Shown one piece after another: positions 37,545 to 48,907 of a stretch of 64,000 nucleotides of DNA. Origin of the DNA: Shewanella phaeophyticola (GTDB lineage: Bacteria > Pseudomonadota > Gammaproteobacteria > Enterobacterales > Shewanellaceae); assembly GCF_025398315.1 (NCBI RefSeq), contig NZ_JAODOQ010000001.1:620001-684000 (forward strand). The letters run 5' to 3'. The position numbers and the translations under genes are program-made. The notes beneath the pieces are model-generated. The model searched no databases. It had not been told where the DNA came from and saw nothing but the letters and a program-made list of their open reading frames with translations. Position 1 is the first letter of the stretch. Each line of letters starts with the position of its first letter.

Positions 37545-40367
37545 ATGAGCGACTATAAATTTACTTTGAATTTGCCGGAAACAGAGTTTCCGATGCGCGG
37601 TAATTTGGCAAATCGCGAGCCAGAAATGTTAACTCGCTGGACGCAAGATGGACTGTACCAACAGATCCGTGACAGCCGTACTGGCCGTAAACCTTTCATT
37701 TTGCACGATGGCTCTCCATACGCTAATGGCAGCATTCATATTGGTCACTCTGTAAATAAAATTCTGAAAGACATTATTATTAAGTCAAAAACCATGTCAG
37801 GTTTTGACGCACCTTATATTCCTGGTTGGGATTGTCATGGTTTACCTATTGAGCTCAAAGTAGAGCAAAAAGTGGGTAAGCCTGGGGTTAAAATCTCTGC
37901 AGCAGAATTTCGCGAAGAATGTCGCAAATATGCTGCAACCCAAGTTGCCGGTCAACGCGATGACTTTATCCGCTTAGGCGTATTGGGTGATTGGCAAAAT
38001 CCGTATTTGACCATGGATTTTTCAACTGAAGCGAATATCGTTCGCTCGCTAGCAAAAGTTATCGACAGTGGCCATTTGCATAAAGGCGTTAAACCAGTGC
38101 ATTGGTGTACCGACTGTGGCTCTGCGTTGGCTGAAGCAGAAGTTGAATACGAAGATAAAACCTCACCAGCAATCGATGTGGCTTTTGTTGCAGTAGACAG
38201 CGCTGCCGTGGCTGCTAAATTTGGTGTTGAACACTATGCCAAACCAGTTTCAATGGCCATTTGGACCACCACCCCGTGGACACTGCCTGCTAACCGCGCG
38301 TTATCACTTAGCCCTGAATTAGATTACAGTCTGGTTGAATTTACCAAAGAAGGTGAAACAACCACACTGGTTTTAGCACAAGTGTTGGTTGAGTCTTGTC
38401 TTGAGCGTTATGGCGCCGAGTCACACACTGTTTTAGGTGAAGTGAAAGGTGCTGAGCTTGAGCTTATGCGCTTTAATCACCCATTCTATGCATTCGACGT
38501 CCCAGCTATTTTAGGCGACCATGTTACAACGGATGCAGGTACCGGTATTGTTCATACTGCACCAGGCCATGGTCAAGATGACTTTGTGGTGGGTCAAAAG
38601 TATGGTCTAGAAGTGGCAAACCCTGTTGGCGATAATGGTGTTTATAAGCCAGATACAGAATTCTTTGCCGGTCAGCATGTATTTAAAGCCAATGCGAGTG
38701 TGGTTGAATTACTTGAAGAGAAAGGCGCGTTATTATTGCATGTGCCCTATCGTCATAGTTACCCACATTGCTGGCGTCACAAAACCCCGATTATTTTCCG
38801 TGCAACGCCACAATGGTTTATCTCTATGGATAATCATGGTTTACGTTCGCAAGCATTGAAAGAAATTGAACAAACGCAGTGGATCCCTGATTGGGGGCAA
38901 AGCCGTATCGAAAAAATGGTAGAAAACCGCCCAGACTGGTGTATTTCACGTCAACGTACCTGGGGTGTACCAATCACATTATTTGTACATCGCGAAACAG
39001 AAGAGTTACATCCAGATAGCGTGTCACTAATGGAGCGTGTTGCGCATCGTATAGAGCAGCAAGGCATTCAAGCATGGTGGGACCTTGATGCAAGTGAGTT
39101 ACTCGGTGATGAAGCCGATAAATACCGCAAAGTCACTGACACATTAGATGTATGGTATGACTCTGGTTCAACCTTCTCATCTGTGGTTGCTGCGCGCCCT
39201 GAGTTTCACGGTCACGAAATCGATTTATACCTAGAAGGTAGCGATCAACACCGTGGTTGGTTTATGTCGTCGCTAATGATTTCAACTGCGATGAATGGTA
39301 AAGCACCTTATAAGCAAGTACTAACCCATGGTTTTACCGTTGATGGTAAAGGCCGCAAAATGTCAAAATCTGTGGGTAACGTGATTGCACCATTACAAGT
39401 GACCAATAAACTCGGCGCTGACATTTTACGTTTGTGGGTTGCGGCCACCGATTACAGCGGTGAAATGACTGTATCTGACGAAATTTTAAATCGCAGTGCT
39501 GATGCATATCGCCGTATTCGTAACACTGCACGTTTCTTGTTAGCAAACTTAAGTGGTTTCAATCCAGAAACGGACATGATTGCGTCAGAAGACATGGTTG
39601 CACTAGACCGTTGGGTTGTTCGCCGTGCAGCAGCGTTACAGAAAGAAATCATCGAAGCATATGATCAATATAACTTCCACCAGGTGACTCAAAAGCTGAT
39701 GCAGTTCTGTTCAGTTGAGTTAGGTAGTTTTTATCTTGATATCATTAAAGATCGCCAATATACCGCTAAGCAAGAAGGACATGCTCGTCGTAGTTGTCAG
39801 TCTGCATTATTCCATATTGCAGAAGCAATGGTACGTTGGATGACACCCATCCTTAGCTTTACCGCTGACGAAGTTTGGCAATTATTGCCTGGTAAGCGTG
39901 AAAAATACGTATTTACCCAAGAGTGGTATCAAGGCCTTGATGCTGTCACTTTAGATACTGATTTAAGTGATGACTATTGGGCTAAGCTGTTAGATGTTCG
40001 TAACGAAGTGAACAAAGTGCTTGAGCAAGCACGTCGTGATAAGCGTATTGGTGGTTCATTAGAAGCTGAGCTTACGCTATATGCTGATGCTGAATTAGCT
40101 GCGCAGTTAGCAAAAGTCGGTGATGAACTTCGCTTTGTATTATTGACTTCTAAAGCGGCGGTTGCTGATTTATCTCAAGCGGGCGATGACGCAATTGAAA
40201 CCGAGTTAAGCTCACTTAAATTAGTGGTTAGCAAAAGTGAAGCTCAGAAATGTGAGCGCTGCTGGCACTACCGTGAAGAGGTTGGCACCATCGAAGCTCA
40301 CCCAACATTGTGTCAACGTTGTGTGACCAATATTGAAGGTGAAGGCGAACAACGCGAATTCGCTTAA
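37545..40367 (+). CDS. ileS: Isoleucine-tRNA ligase
   Basis: 940 residues, class I synthetase. Signatures: [19 protein letters not shown] (HIGH) near residue 58, editing-domain [14 protein letters not shown] and [26 protein letters not shown] (KMSKS) near residue 600 and the C-terminal zinc ribbon [10 protein letters not shown]...CQRC. Charges tRNA-Ile. The ATG at 37545 gives the conserved [13 protein letters not shown] start and has GGGA upstream; the ATG at 37536 adds three residues and is less likely. Confidence 0.98.
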   Translation: MSDYKFTLNLPETEFPMRGNLANREPEMLTRWTQDGLYQQIRDSRTGRKPFILHDGSPYANGSIHIGHSVNKILKDIIIKSKTMSGFDAPYIPGWDCHGLPIELKVEQKVGKPGVKISAAEFREECRKYAATQVAGQRDDFIRLGVLGDWQNPYLTMDFSTEANIVRSLAKVIDSGHLHKGVKPVHWCTDCGSALAEAEVEYEDKTSPAIDVAFVAVDSAAVAAKFGVEHYAKPVSMAIWTTTPWTLPANRALSLSPELDYSLVEFTKEGETTTLVLAQVLVESCLERYGAESHTVLGEVKGAELELMRFNHPFYAFDVPAILGDHVTTDAGTGIVHTAPGHGQDDFVVGQKYGLEVANPVGDNGVYKPDTEFFAGQHVFKANASVVELLEEKGALLLHVPYRHSYPHCWRHKTPIIFRATPQWFISMDNHGLRSQALKEIEQTQWIPDWGQSRIEKMVENRPDWCISRQRTWGVPITLFVHRETEELHPDSVSLMERVAHRIEQQGIQAWWDLDASELLGDEADKYRKVTDTLDVWYDSGSTFSSVVAARPEFHGHEIDLYLEGSDQHRGWFMSSLMISTAMNGKAPYKQVLTHGFTVDGKGRKMSKSVGNVIAPLQVTNKLGADILRLWVAATDYSGEMTVSDEILNRSADAYRRIRNTARFLLANLSGFNPETDMIASEDMVALDRWVVRRAAALQKEIIEAYDQYNFHQVTQKLMQFCSVELGSFYLDIIKDRQYTAKQEGHARRSCQSALFHIAEAMVRWMTPILSFTADEVWQLLPGKREKYVFTQEWYQGLDAVTLDTDLSDDYWAKLLDVRNEVNKVLEQARRDKRIGGSLEAELTLYADAELAAQLAKVGDELRFVLLTSKAAVADLSQAGDDAIETELSSLKLVVSKSEAQKCERCWHYREEVGTIEAHPTLCQRCVTNIEGEGEQREFA

Positions 40368-40380
40368 GGAAGTACAAATA

Positions 40381-40902
40381 ATGAGTTCTGTGCCATTAAC
40401 TTGGAAAGACAGTGGCTTGCGTTGGTATTGGGTAGCTGCATTGGTGTTTTTAGCCGATCAGCTATCTAAGCAATGGGTACTGAGCAACTTCGAATTGTAT
40501 GACTCGGTTAACCTACTGCCATTTTTTAACTTCACCTACGTAAGAAATTACGGCGCAGCATTTAGCTTTTTAAGTGATGCCGGTGGCTGGCAACGTTGGT
40601 TATTTACCGTTATTGCGGTGGGGTTTAGTACTTTATTAACCATTTGGCTTCGTAAACAGTCGCACACGATGTGGCGCAGTAATTTAGCTTTTACCCTTGT
40701 AATTGGTGGTGCGTTAGGTAATTTAGTCGATCGCTTAATGCATGGCTTTGTGGTGGATTTTATTGATTTTTACTGGAACACCAGCCATTACCCAGCCTTT
40801 AATATCGCCGATGCCGGCATTTTTGTTGGTGCGATATTAATCATTTGGGAATCGTTTAAACCAGAAGCTAAAGCGTCAGAGGAGCAATCTCACCGTGACT
40901 GA
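40381..40902 (+). CDS. lspA: Lipoprotein signal peptidase (signal peptidase II)
   Basis: 173 residues with four membrane helices. Catalytic aspartates in LGNLVDRLMHGFVVDFIDF and FNIADAGIFVG are present. Removes signal peptides from prolipoproteins after lipid modification. It follows ileS by about 13 bp; the next gene's GTG starts inside its last codons. Confidence 0.97.
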   Translation: MSSVPLTWKDSGLRWYWVAALVFLADQLSKQWVLSNFELYDSVNLLPFFNFTYVRNYGAAFSFLSDAGGWQRWLFTVIAVGFSTLLTIWLRKQSHTMWRSNLAFTLVIGGALGNLVDRLMHGFVVDFIDFYWNTSHYPAFNIADAGIFVGAILIIWESFKPEAKASEEQSHRD

Positions 40903-41339
40903 TTTATCTAAACAAGATGGCCATGCACTTGTATGCCATATGAATATCGTGCTTGAAGACGGCTCAACAGCCGATAGTACTAAAGCCTCGGGTAAACCTG
41001 CTCGTTTAAACATTGGTGATAATAGTTTAAGTCCTGCATTTGAAGCTCAACTTAAAGGCTTGAAAGAGGGTGATAAGCATCAATTTACACTCGCACCGCA
41101 AGATGCGTTTGGTGAATCAAATCCTGATGCAATCCATTATATGGACAGAAGCCGTTTCCCTGCAGACATGAAGCTTGAAACCGGTGTGATAGTGAGCTTT
41201 GCATGGGCCTGGAGGTAGTGAGATCCCTGGTGTTGTGCGTGACACTGCGGGTGATTCAATTACCGTTGACTTAAACCATCCATTAGCCGGCCACACCATT
41301 ACATTTGAACTTGAAGTGGTCAGTGTTATAACGGAATAA
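40895..41339 (+). pseudogene. fkpB: FKBP-type peptidyl-prolyl isomerase FkpB (SlpA), frame broken once
   Basis: Starts at a GTG overlapping lspA. Reads LVCHMNIVLEDGSTADSTKASGKPARLNIGDNSLSPAFEAQLKGLKEGDKHQFTLAPQDAFGESNPDAIHYMDRSRFP, typical SlpA-type FKBP. One extra base at 41201-41210 then leads to a premature stop; the other frame continues [43 protein letters not shown], the correct ending. About 147 residues joined. Position between lspA and ispH matches E. coli. Confidence 0.9.
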
Positions 41340-41348
41340 AGGCAGAAT

Positions 41349-42308
41349 ATGTTGAAAGTTGATCCTACATCTCCTGAACTGAGCATTTTACTGGCTAACC
41401 CTCGAGGTTTCTGCGCTGGAGTCGACCGTGCCATTAGCATTGTTGAACGCGCATTAGAATTATTTGAACCGCCTATCTATGTACGTCATGAAGTGGTGCA
41501 CAATCGTTATGTGGTTGAAAATCTCAAACAACGCGGGGCAATCTTTGTTGATGAACTTGAGCAAGTACCTGATAACAGCATTGTCATATTCAGTGCTCAT
41601 GGTGTGTCACAAGCGGTAAGAAAAGAAGCTAAAGAGCGTGGGCTGAAGGTGTTTGACGCAACCTGTCCTTTAGTGACTAAAGTGCATTTACAAGTGACTC
41701 GTGCCAGCCGTAAAGGTATTGAATGTATTTTGATTGGTCACGAAGGTCATCCAGAAGTTGAAGGCACAATGGGTCAATATGATAACCCTAATGGTGGTGT
41801 TTATCTTATTGAATCACCTGAAGATGTTCAAAGCTTACAAGTTAACAATCCTGAAAACTTATGTTTTGTTACCCAAACAACGCTTTCAGTAGATGACACT
41901 TTAGATATTATCGAAGCCTTACAACAACGTTTCCCTTCAATCGAAGGACCTCGTAAAGATGATATTTGCTATGCAACTCAAAACCGTCAAGATGCCGTGC
42001 GTAGCATGTCTGCTGAAGTTGATTTATTGATTGTTGTTGGTTCAAAAAACAGCTCTAACTCTAATCGGTTACGTGAGCTAGCTGAAAAAACAGGTACGCA
42101 ATCTTATTTAGTTGATACCGCTGCAGATGTTGAAGCAATTTGGTTTGATAATGTCAGCAAAGTGGCCGTAACTGCAGGCGCTTCAGCACCTGAAGTATTG
42201 GTTCAACAGGTTGTTAACGCAATTGCTACATTAGCACCGAGTGTTATTACTGAAGTAGAAGGTCGAAAAGAAGATACGGTTTTTGCTGTCCCTGCAGAAT
42301 TAAGATAG
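41349..42308 (+). CDS. ispH: 4-hydroxy-3-methylbut-2-enyl diphosphate reductase
   Basis: 319 residues. The Fe-S cysteines appear in [15 protein letters not shown] (near residue 21), [11 protein letters not shown] and [11 protein letters not shown]. Other blocks: [17 protein letters not shown] and [14 protein letters not shown]. Last step of the MEP isoprenoid pathway, giving IPP and DMAPP. Ends the ileS-lspA-fkpB-ispH cluster. Confidence 0.98.
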   Translation: MLKVDPTSPELSILLANPRGFCAGVDRAISIVERALELFEPPIYVRHEVVHNRYVVENLKQRGAIFVDELEQVPDNSIVIFSAHGVSQAVRKEAKERGLKVFDATCPLVTKVHLQVTRASRKGIECILIGHEGHPEVEGTMGQYDNPNGGVYLIESPEDVQSLQVNNPENLCFVTQTTLSVDDTLDIIEALQQRFPSIEGPRKDDICYATQNRQDAVRSMSAEVDLLIVVGSKNSSNSNRLRELAEKTGTQSYLVDTAADVEAIWFDNVSKVAVTAGASAPEVLVQQVVNAIATLAPSVITEVEGRKEDTVFAVPAELR

Positions 42309-42332
42309 TTAAATCATAGATCTAAACTTATT

Positions 42333-42364
42333 AACCCGCAGCTATTATTAGTTGCGGGTTTTTT
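42333..42364 (+). terminator. Terminator after ispH
   Basis: AACCCGCA and TGCGGGTT arms, 12-nt loop, T-run; about 25 bp after the stop codon. Confidence 0.85.
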
Positions 42365-42585
42365 GTACTTGTGTGATAAACCGAGTATAATACCGATTAA
42401 TTGTTATGAGTAAGATAATTATGTGAACTTATTGTAACTTTATAAATCAGTGTAAATATTTATTGTTACTACTTTCTGATTACTTTTAGCTCAGCTATGC
42501 TTATCTATGGCTTAAAGTAATTATAAGTGTGTTATTTTTAAGGTAAAACCAAGATTTAATTATCTTTTCATGGAGGTTTGGCTTA

Positions 42586-43113
42586 ATGTCATTAAAAAGG
42601 AATGGATTTTCCTTAATCGAAGTTATGGTTTCACTAGTGATTCTGGTGATAGGCCTTATTGGCATTTTTAATCTGCATATTGTCTCTAAACAGGGCAGTT
42701 TCGAGTCCTTTCAACAAACTCAAGCATCTTATTTAGCAAGTGATATTCTGAATCGCATGCGTTTAAACTCTTCTCAATTAGCGCAATATGCCAGTGGTTC
42801 ACCATATTCTGGTAACCCTTCTACGGTGTCTCAGAGTTGCGAAGGTGGAGTGCTGTGTAGTCCTGCTCAAATGGCGTTGTGGGATATTTTTGAATGGCAG
42901 TCTTCTTTCACTGGCGCTTCCGAAGTGATTAACAATAATAATGTTGGAGGCCTAGACTCTGCAACTGGCTGTATCGCAATTAATGGAAATGTGGTTACAG
43001 TTACTATGTCTTGGAAGGCGATCAGAAGTTCCAGCGATGCAGGGGATGTGAATGCTTGTGGTACGGCTAGTGATAAACGTCGAATCTACTCAATTCAAAC
43101 AGTGATTATTTAA
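42586..43113 (+). CDS. pilV: Type IV pilus minor pilin PilV
   Basis: 175 residues. Class III prepilin leader with processing before phenylalanine (KRNG/FSLIEVMVSLVILVIGLIGIFNL), followed by a globular domain with paired cysteines (CEGGVLC, and C...C near the end). Length and the following pilW-pilX-pilY1-pilE order identify it as PilV. Primes pilus assembly with the other minor pilins. GGAGG lies about 12 bp upstream of the ATG. Confidence 0.9.
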   Translation: MSLKRNGFSLIEVMVSLVILVIGLIGIFNLHIVSKQGSFESFQQTQASYLASDILNRMRLNSSQLAQYASGSPYSGNPSTVSQSCEGGVLCSPAQMALWDIFEWQSSFTGASEVINNNNVGGLDSATGCIAINGNVVTVTMSWKAIRSSSDAGDVNACGTASDKRRIYSIQTVII

Positions 43114-43123
43114 ATGAAAAAAA

Positions 43124-44125
43124 ATGATTAGTCACGTAAAGAAACAATCAGGTATGTCGCTCGTTGAATTAATGGTGGCGATGTTGATCAGTTTGTTTCT
43201 ATCTGCCGGCATTTTTACTATGTTTAGTATGTCGGCAACCAATGTAACGACAACAAGCCAATATAACCAGCTACAAGAAAATGGTCGTATAGCACTTGCC
43301 ATCATGGAACGAGATATTGCCCAGCTTGGTTTTTTTGGTGATATGACCGGTTCGGAATTTATCTCCGGTATCAACACTACTTTAGATGATGCAATTCCAG
43401 CAGCGGATGATTGTATTGGGGCTGGTCTGAATAATGCGAGTTTACCCAATAATCAAGCTGCACATTTCAGACGCTTATGGGGTTATGAAAATGGCTTAAG
43501 TGGCACGACTCCTTTAGCCTGTTTGTCTTCGGCTACGGTGGCGGCTAATACTGACGTTATTCAAATTAAGCGTTTTATTGAGCCTAGTTTAGGCTCGGGT
43601 GATGGTAGCGATTCACCTGTTAATGGTGGCTCAAGGTTCGCCGTCTCAGCTACATCAACTCAAGCGATATTTTTTAATGGTACAGATCCCTCAAGTGTTA
43701 TGCCTAATTCAAGGGTTTGGGAGTATCAACATCATGTCTATTTCATTGATACAGAAAATGGTTTACCCATTTTGAGCAGAAAAACATTAACAGCTAATGG
43801 TATGACCAATGATGAACAATTAGTTGAGGGAATTGAAAATATTCGTTTTTTATACGGGTTCGATAATGATGCAGATAGCACGCCTGATACATTTATTCCA
43901 GCTGCAGATGTCACAACATTAATGTGGGATAACGAAACATTTCAACGCTTAGTTGCTGTAAAAATTTATTTATTAGTTCGCTCAACTGAGGCAGATAATA
44001 ACTACAACAATCAAGTGACTTATCAGTTGGGAGATAAACAGATCAATGCACCAAATGATAATTTTAGACGAAAAGTGTTATCGACAACCGTGATCTTAGA
44101 AAACCCTGTTTTAATAAGGAATTAA
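43124..44125 (+). CDS. pilW: Type IV pilus assembly protein PilW
   Basis: 333 residues. N-terminal prepilin helix MISHVKKQSGMSLVELMVAMLISLFLSAGIFTMFSMSA, then a large domain with LQENGRIALAIMERDIAQLGFFGD, the usual PilW block. Minor pilin of the priming complex. 10 bp after pilV and adjoining pilX. Confidence 0.92.
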   Translation: MISHVKKQSGMSLVELMVAMLISLFLSAGIFTMFSMSATNVTTTSQYNQLQENGRIALAIMERDIAQLGFFGDMTGSEFISGINTTLDDAIPAADDCIGAGLNNASLPNNQAAHFRRLWGYENGLSGTTPLACLSSATVAANTDVIQIKRFIEPSLGSGDGSDSPVNGGSRFAVSATSTQAIFFNGTDPSSVMPNSRVWEYQHHVYFIDTENGLPILSRKTLTANGMTNDEQLVEGIENIRFLYGFDNDADSTPDTFIPAADVTTLMWDNETFQRLVAVKIYLLVRSTEADNNYNNQVTYQLGDKQINAPNDNFRRKVLSTTVILENPVLIRN

Positions 44126-44572
44126 ATGACTATTTTTATGAAGAAACAAAGAGGGATTGTATTATTTTTATCACTCATCGTTTTGGTTATTATGACGGTT
44201 ATTGGTATTGCTCTAGCGGTCAACTCAACTCAGTCATTAAGAATGTCTGGTGCAGGGTCTGAAAGAATAGAGGCCATGTCTACTGCAAATGGTGGTCTAG
44301 AGCAGGTCATTGCTACTAATTCAGGGGCAAGTTTTGCTAATTTGTCAGCGGTTAAAACAGAAAATTTATTTAATAGTACGCAAGTCATAACACCGCTGCC
44401 AGAAACTGGCGTTAGGGATGTTGGTTGCCAAAGGACGTCTAACGCAATGGGTGTAAATTTAGTGAGTTGTAGAAGATCACAGATAACTAGTACAGTCCAG
44501 TTTGGTCGGGATAACTTAGGTTCTTTAACAGTTGCAGCAGGTGTTGAGCAGCAAGTGTTAACAGGGAGTTGA
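44126..44572 (+). CDS. pilX: Type IV pilus assembly protein PilX
   Basis: 148 residues. MKKQRGIVLFLSLIVLVIMTVIGIALAVNSTQSLRMSGAGSERIEAMSTANGGLEQVI is the standard PilX N-terminus, with a membrane helix and lacking the glutamate-5 prepilin signature. It starts immediately after pilW, with AAGGA upstream. Confidence 0.9.
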   Translation: MTIFMKKQRGIVLFLSLIVLVIMTVIGIALAVNSTQSLRMSGAGSERIEAMSTANGGLEQVIATNSGASFANLSAVKTENLFNSTQVITPLPETGVRDVGCQRTSNAMGVNLVSCRRSQITSTVQFGRDNLGSLTVAAGVEQQVLTGS

Positions 44573-44576
44573 TTTC

Positions 44577-47500
44577 ATGAAAAATAGAATTCTAGTCAGT
44601 ATATTTATAGCAATAAATATTTTAGCTGGAGGCGCTTTTGCCGACGATACAGAGTTATATCTAATTGACTCAAGTGCTCGTTCTGGGAAACGTCCACAGA
44701 TTTTATTTATTTTTGATAACTCCGGCAGTATGGATACTGAAGATCAGCAGTCTGTAAGCCCTTACTGCTCAGCTTCTGAATATGAAGCTGGTAACTGTAC
44801 CTATGCAGATGGGTATGAAAGCTATGCAAGTAGTTACTCAGGCTATATTAATGAGAATGGCACCTACTGGACTGCAGATGGTATCGATAGTACGAGCTTA
44901 CCAACCCCTGATTCACCTAACGATTCTCGTCGGTTTTACGCCGCAAATAATAATTGTAATAAATCAATTGAGCCATTAGCAGTGACCGGTCAATACACTG
45001 GTTATTTGCGAGAATTTAAAGCAAAAGGCAACTCTGGTACCTGGGAACCTCTAGCCGATAATAATGGTTTTAATCAAAATCAAGTTGTTGATTGTTTTCA
45101 GGATATTTTAGAATACGACCCAAAAAATCCTGGCCAAGAAAAATCAGGCAATAGTTACGACGACTATGCGGATGGTTATCCTATAAACACCAAGGCTATG
45201 TACACAACTTCTACTAACAACATTGCGAGAGAAGAAAGTTATAACAACACAGATTTTGGATCTGAGGCAACCGTCACCTTGTACACAGCTGAATATCTGG
45301 TTTGGTATAAATGGGTTACAACGACAGAAGAAGGGCAAAATAGTGGAAGTTTAAGTACTCGAATGGATATTGCTAAGGATGCTTTAAATGCGGCTTTAAC
45401 AAATATGTCGATTCCGATTGATGCTGGCTTAGCGGTATTTAATTTAAATTACCCATCAGAGGGTAATGCTGACGGTGGGCGTATCATTTCCGGTATTGAA
45501 GAAATGACTACATCGAATGAGTCTGCACTCATTAACACCATTTATAATCTAACCGCGGATACGAATACACCATTATGTGAAACATTATATGAAGCTTATC
45601 AATACTTTAGTGGTGACTCAGTAACCTTCGGTAACAAAGATAATAATGGTTCTGGAAAAAATAAGATCAAAGATTATGATCCTAATACGCCGGCAAGTAT
45701 TATATCTTCTGGTAGTTACACTACACCATTAAAAAAGTGTCCCGATACAGCTTATGTTGTCTACATTACTGATGGTGCACCCACATTAGATCATTATGCA
45801 GATTCAAATATAATCAGTTTAACTGCCTCTGCAGAGGATAAAACCGCAGATTATTCAAAGTTTACTTTTGATGATACTAGCGGAAATGAAGAATATAGTT
45901 ACTTACCTGCTCTTGCTTCTTATATGGCAAATAACGATGTGGTAAAGGGAGTACTTGATTCTGAAGGTGAGGATAACAAGCAGACGGTAAAACTTTATAC
46001 TATTGGTTTCTCTTCTGGTGCAGACTCTGCAGCAGCTCTTTTAGAGGAAGCTGCATACAGAGCGGGTAGCCCTAGAGATGAAAGCACCGGAATATCATCA
46101 GGTTATTTTAGAGCATCAAATGGTTTGGCTTTAGTTGATGCAATCAACAGTGTGTTAAAAAATATATTAGCAGTAAATACGTCTTTTACTTCACCGAGTA
46201 TTGCAAGTAATAACTTTGATAAAACTGAAACCTTTAACTCTGCTTATTTTGCCATGTTCTATCCAGGTACGGGGCCTCGTTGGAGTGGCAATTTAAAGAA
46301 ACTTAAGGTTAACTCTAGCGGCGAAATAGTCGGCTCTGGTGGAACCGAAACCGCAGTTGATTCTGACGGTAATATCTCTGCGTCAGTTTGTACTTATTGG
46401 AATGTGTGTGCGGCAAATTCTGAGGATGGTAACAATGTTAATTCAGGCGGTGTTTTACCTTACATAAGAAGCACCCTAAAAATAGAAATATCAAAACTAA
46501 TAGTGGCAATAGTTTAATTGATATAGACAGCTCTAGTTTTGTGTCAACGTATTCACAAGCAGATCTTGATTGGTTATATGGTGTAGATGTTGACGATGAT
46601 GACAATGACGATGTCTATACTGACTATCGAATTGATGTAATGGGTGATCCACTTCACTCAAAACCCTTAGCGCTTAATTTCGGCACTCAATCTACTGATG
46701 GAACACAAAACCTTGATGTCAGAGTGATACTAGGAACTAACCAAGGCTTAGTTCATATGTTTAAGGACTCAGATACTGGCAGTACTGATTATTCCGTCGG
46801 AAGTGTAAGTGAATCATGGGCGTTTATTCCGCAAGAGCTGTGGAGCAATATTCCAATATTGAGAGAAAATAACTCCACAGGTGAGCATAGTGTATATGGC
46901 ATGGACTTATCCCCTGTCGCTTATACTGAAACTGATAGTAGTGGCGCAGTTAGTAAAGCTTGGCTCTACTTAGGAATGCGAAGTGGTGGTGCATCATATT
47001 ACTCACTCGACATCTCTAACCCTGATTCACCGTCAATGAAATGGCTCATTAACTCAACCACTTCAGGTTTTGAAGATTTAGGTGAGACATGGTCAGAACC
47101 TGTTGTTACTTTTGTTCCAGGTATTGATGACCCCGTAATCATTTTTGGCGGCGGCATGGCGTCAAGTGATGGTAATGGAGAGGGCGTATTTATTGTCAAT
47201 GCAGATACCGGTCCAAATGGACTTATAAAATCGTTTACCTCTTCGGAAATGAATAGCGTAGTAAGTAAAGTGGCGGTACTAGACAGCAATAATGATGGTA
47301 TTACGGATAGAATCTATGCTTCTGACATTGGTGGTAATATTTGGCGTATGGATTTACCATCGTCCGATCAATCAACATGGACAATATTTAAGTTTGCTTA
47401 TGTAGGTGATAGCAGTTCACCTAACGATAGGATGTTTTTCTATGAGCCAGCCTTAGCACAGACACAAATAAGTAATATTCATAGCACGAGTGGCGTATTG

Positions 47501-48124
47501 AGCTATCAAAATATTCCCTATGATGCTGTCACTATAGGAACTGGTAATCGAAACCATCCATTAGATACTTACACAAATGATATGTTCTTTGTGTTTCAAG
47601 ACCGTAATGTTGTAACAAAGTCATATACTTCTACAGATGCGCCAGCGACGCTATTGATATCGGACTTATATGATGTGACTTCAGCGTCGCCAAGTTCAGA
47701 GGCTGAAAACCTTGTATTTGGCACCAAGCGTGGTTGGTATTATGATTTTACTTCGACGGGTGAGAAAACACTTTCTTCGTCATTAATATTTGATGGTCAA
47801 GTATATTTTACCTCATTTATACCACCTTCAGGTGGCACTATTGATTATGATTTAGGTGTTTGTGATCTATCTGGAGAAGGGCGTCTTTATGTTTTGGACT
47901 TGCATAAAGGTACTAGGACATACAGTGAACTTTATTACGATTTAGGGGAAAGGGTGCCTGATACTCCACAAATTGTTATCCCTCACGCAGAAGATGGCGA
48001 AGAGTCTGTTGCCTATATTATTGGTGTCGGTAAAGGAGAGTGTGAGGGCACAGATTGCAAAGGGACGATTACTTTAGGTTCTGGGTTAACGACTAATCGA
48101 ATTTATTATCACATAGAAGAATAG
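44577..48124 (+). pseudogene. pilY1: Type IV pilus tip adhesin/biogenesis protein PilY1, frame broken once
   Basis: Signal peptide (MKNRILVSIFIAINILAGGAFA), then a von Willebrand A-like domain with MIDAS motif DNSGSMD near residue 45. From 46541 onward comes the C-terminal beta-propeller (DPLHSKPLALNFG, VILGTNQGLVHMFKDSD, YLGMRSGGASYYSLD), with a calcium-loop motif DSNNDGITDR. The frame changes at 46468-46477 (net +2 or -1), in the linker; upstream reads YIRS, downstream PKNRNIKTNSGNS. About 1182 residues joined, near other PilY1. It sits at the pilus tip and supports retraction control, adhesion and surface sensing. Confidence 0.9.
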
Positions 48125-48129
48125 AAATT

Positions 48130-48528
48130 ATGAGCATGCAGGATCATAAAGGTTTTACCTTAATTGAAGTGATGATAACAGTGGTTATTGTTGGGATATT
48201 AGCCTCTATTGCCTATCCTTCATACACGAGTTTCATCACTAAAAGTGGCCGTTCTGAAGGTACTGCTGCGGTGCTGAGGGTAGCCAATTTACAAGAGCAA
48301 TATTATATAGACAATCGTGTCTTTGCTGAAGATATGACCGATTTAGGTATGTCAGCGGAGCCATTTTTAACTGAAAATGGTTATTACTCTGTTGACTCTG
48401 TAGGCACGACAACCTACACCATTACCGCAACAGCAAAAGGCAGACAAGCAACCCTTGATTCCACATGCGGTACAATAACGCTTACTGCCGCTGGTGTTAA
48501 AGGCACCTCTAAGGAGTGTTGGAAATGA
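48130..48528 (+). CDS. pilE: Type IV pilus minor pilin PilE
   Basis: 132 residues. KGFTLIEVMITVVIVGILASIAYPSYTSFI is a class IVa prepilin leader (cleavage before F, glutamate at +5). Short domain with YYIDNRVFAEDMTDLG and a C-terminal disulfide pair (STCG...ECWK). Follows pilY1 by 5 bp. Minor pilin PilE of the priming complex rather than the major subunit, judging by its position. Confidence 0.92.
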   Translation: MSMQDHKGFTLIEVMITVVIVGILASIAYPSYTSFITKSGRSEGTAAVLRVANLQEQYYIDNRVFAEDMTDLGMSAEPFLTENGYYSVDSVGTTTYTITATAKGRQATLDSTCGTITLTAAGVKGTSKECWK

Positions 48529-48821
48529 GCAAGTTTATCATATTGTGTTTATGTTTTATTTCAGTCACTGCTATTGCTCAAACAAGTAAGTGGCAAGATT
48601 ATAAATGCCATATCACTTCATCTGTGGGCGAGAGAATATTATTTTATCGCTGGAAGGTTGAGGATGCTAAATGGAATCAGGCCACATTATCTGGTTCACA
48701 GTTTAAAGACGGTAAATCAGGAACTAAGTATTTTATTAAAGAGGTCAGTGAGTGTTTGTCATTGGATGGTACTTTCGAATTAAAATCTGCCCAAGAATTG
48801 GATAGTGTGACACTAAGATAA
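48525..48821 (+). CDS. tapY2: TapY2-family type IVa secretion/pilus protein
   Basis: 98 residues from the ATG at 48525, which overlaps the pilE stop (ATGA). Signal peptide MSKFIILCLCFISVTAIAQ, then WQDYKCHITSSVGERILFYRW and one later cysteine (SECLSLDG), probably a disulfide. The place after pilE and the sequence fit the Shewanella TapY2 family; its biochemical role is unclear. Confidence 0.75.
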   Translation: MSKFIILCLCFISVTAIAQTSKWQDYKCHITSSVGERILFYRWKVEDAKWNQATLSGSQFKDGKSGTKYFIKEVSECLSLDGTFELKSAQELDSVTLR

Positions 48822-48854
48822 TAATTAAATAGAGTCTTTAGTGTCAACTATAAA

Positions 48855-48885
48855 AAAAGGCTTAGTTTAAGAAACTAAGCCTTTT
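48855..48885. terminator. Terminator of the pil operon
   Basis: AAAAGGCTTAGTTT and AAACTAAGCCTTTT, perfect 14-bp arms with a 3-nt loop, shared by the convergent pilin gene. Confidence 0.9.
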
Positions 48886-48907
48886 GTTTATTGTTTAAGT
48901 TCATTGG

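Noticed and set aside
46541..48124. C-terminal half of PilY1 as a separate gene
   Set aside because: Its sequence continues the propeller half of PilY1 and the linker before it (PKNRNIKTNSGNS) reads in the same frame.
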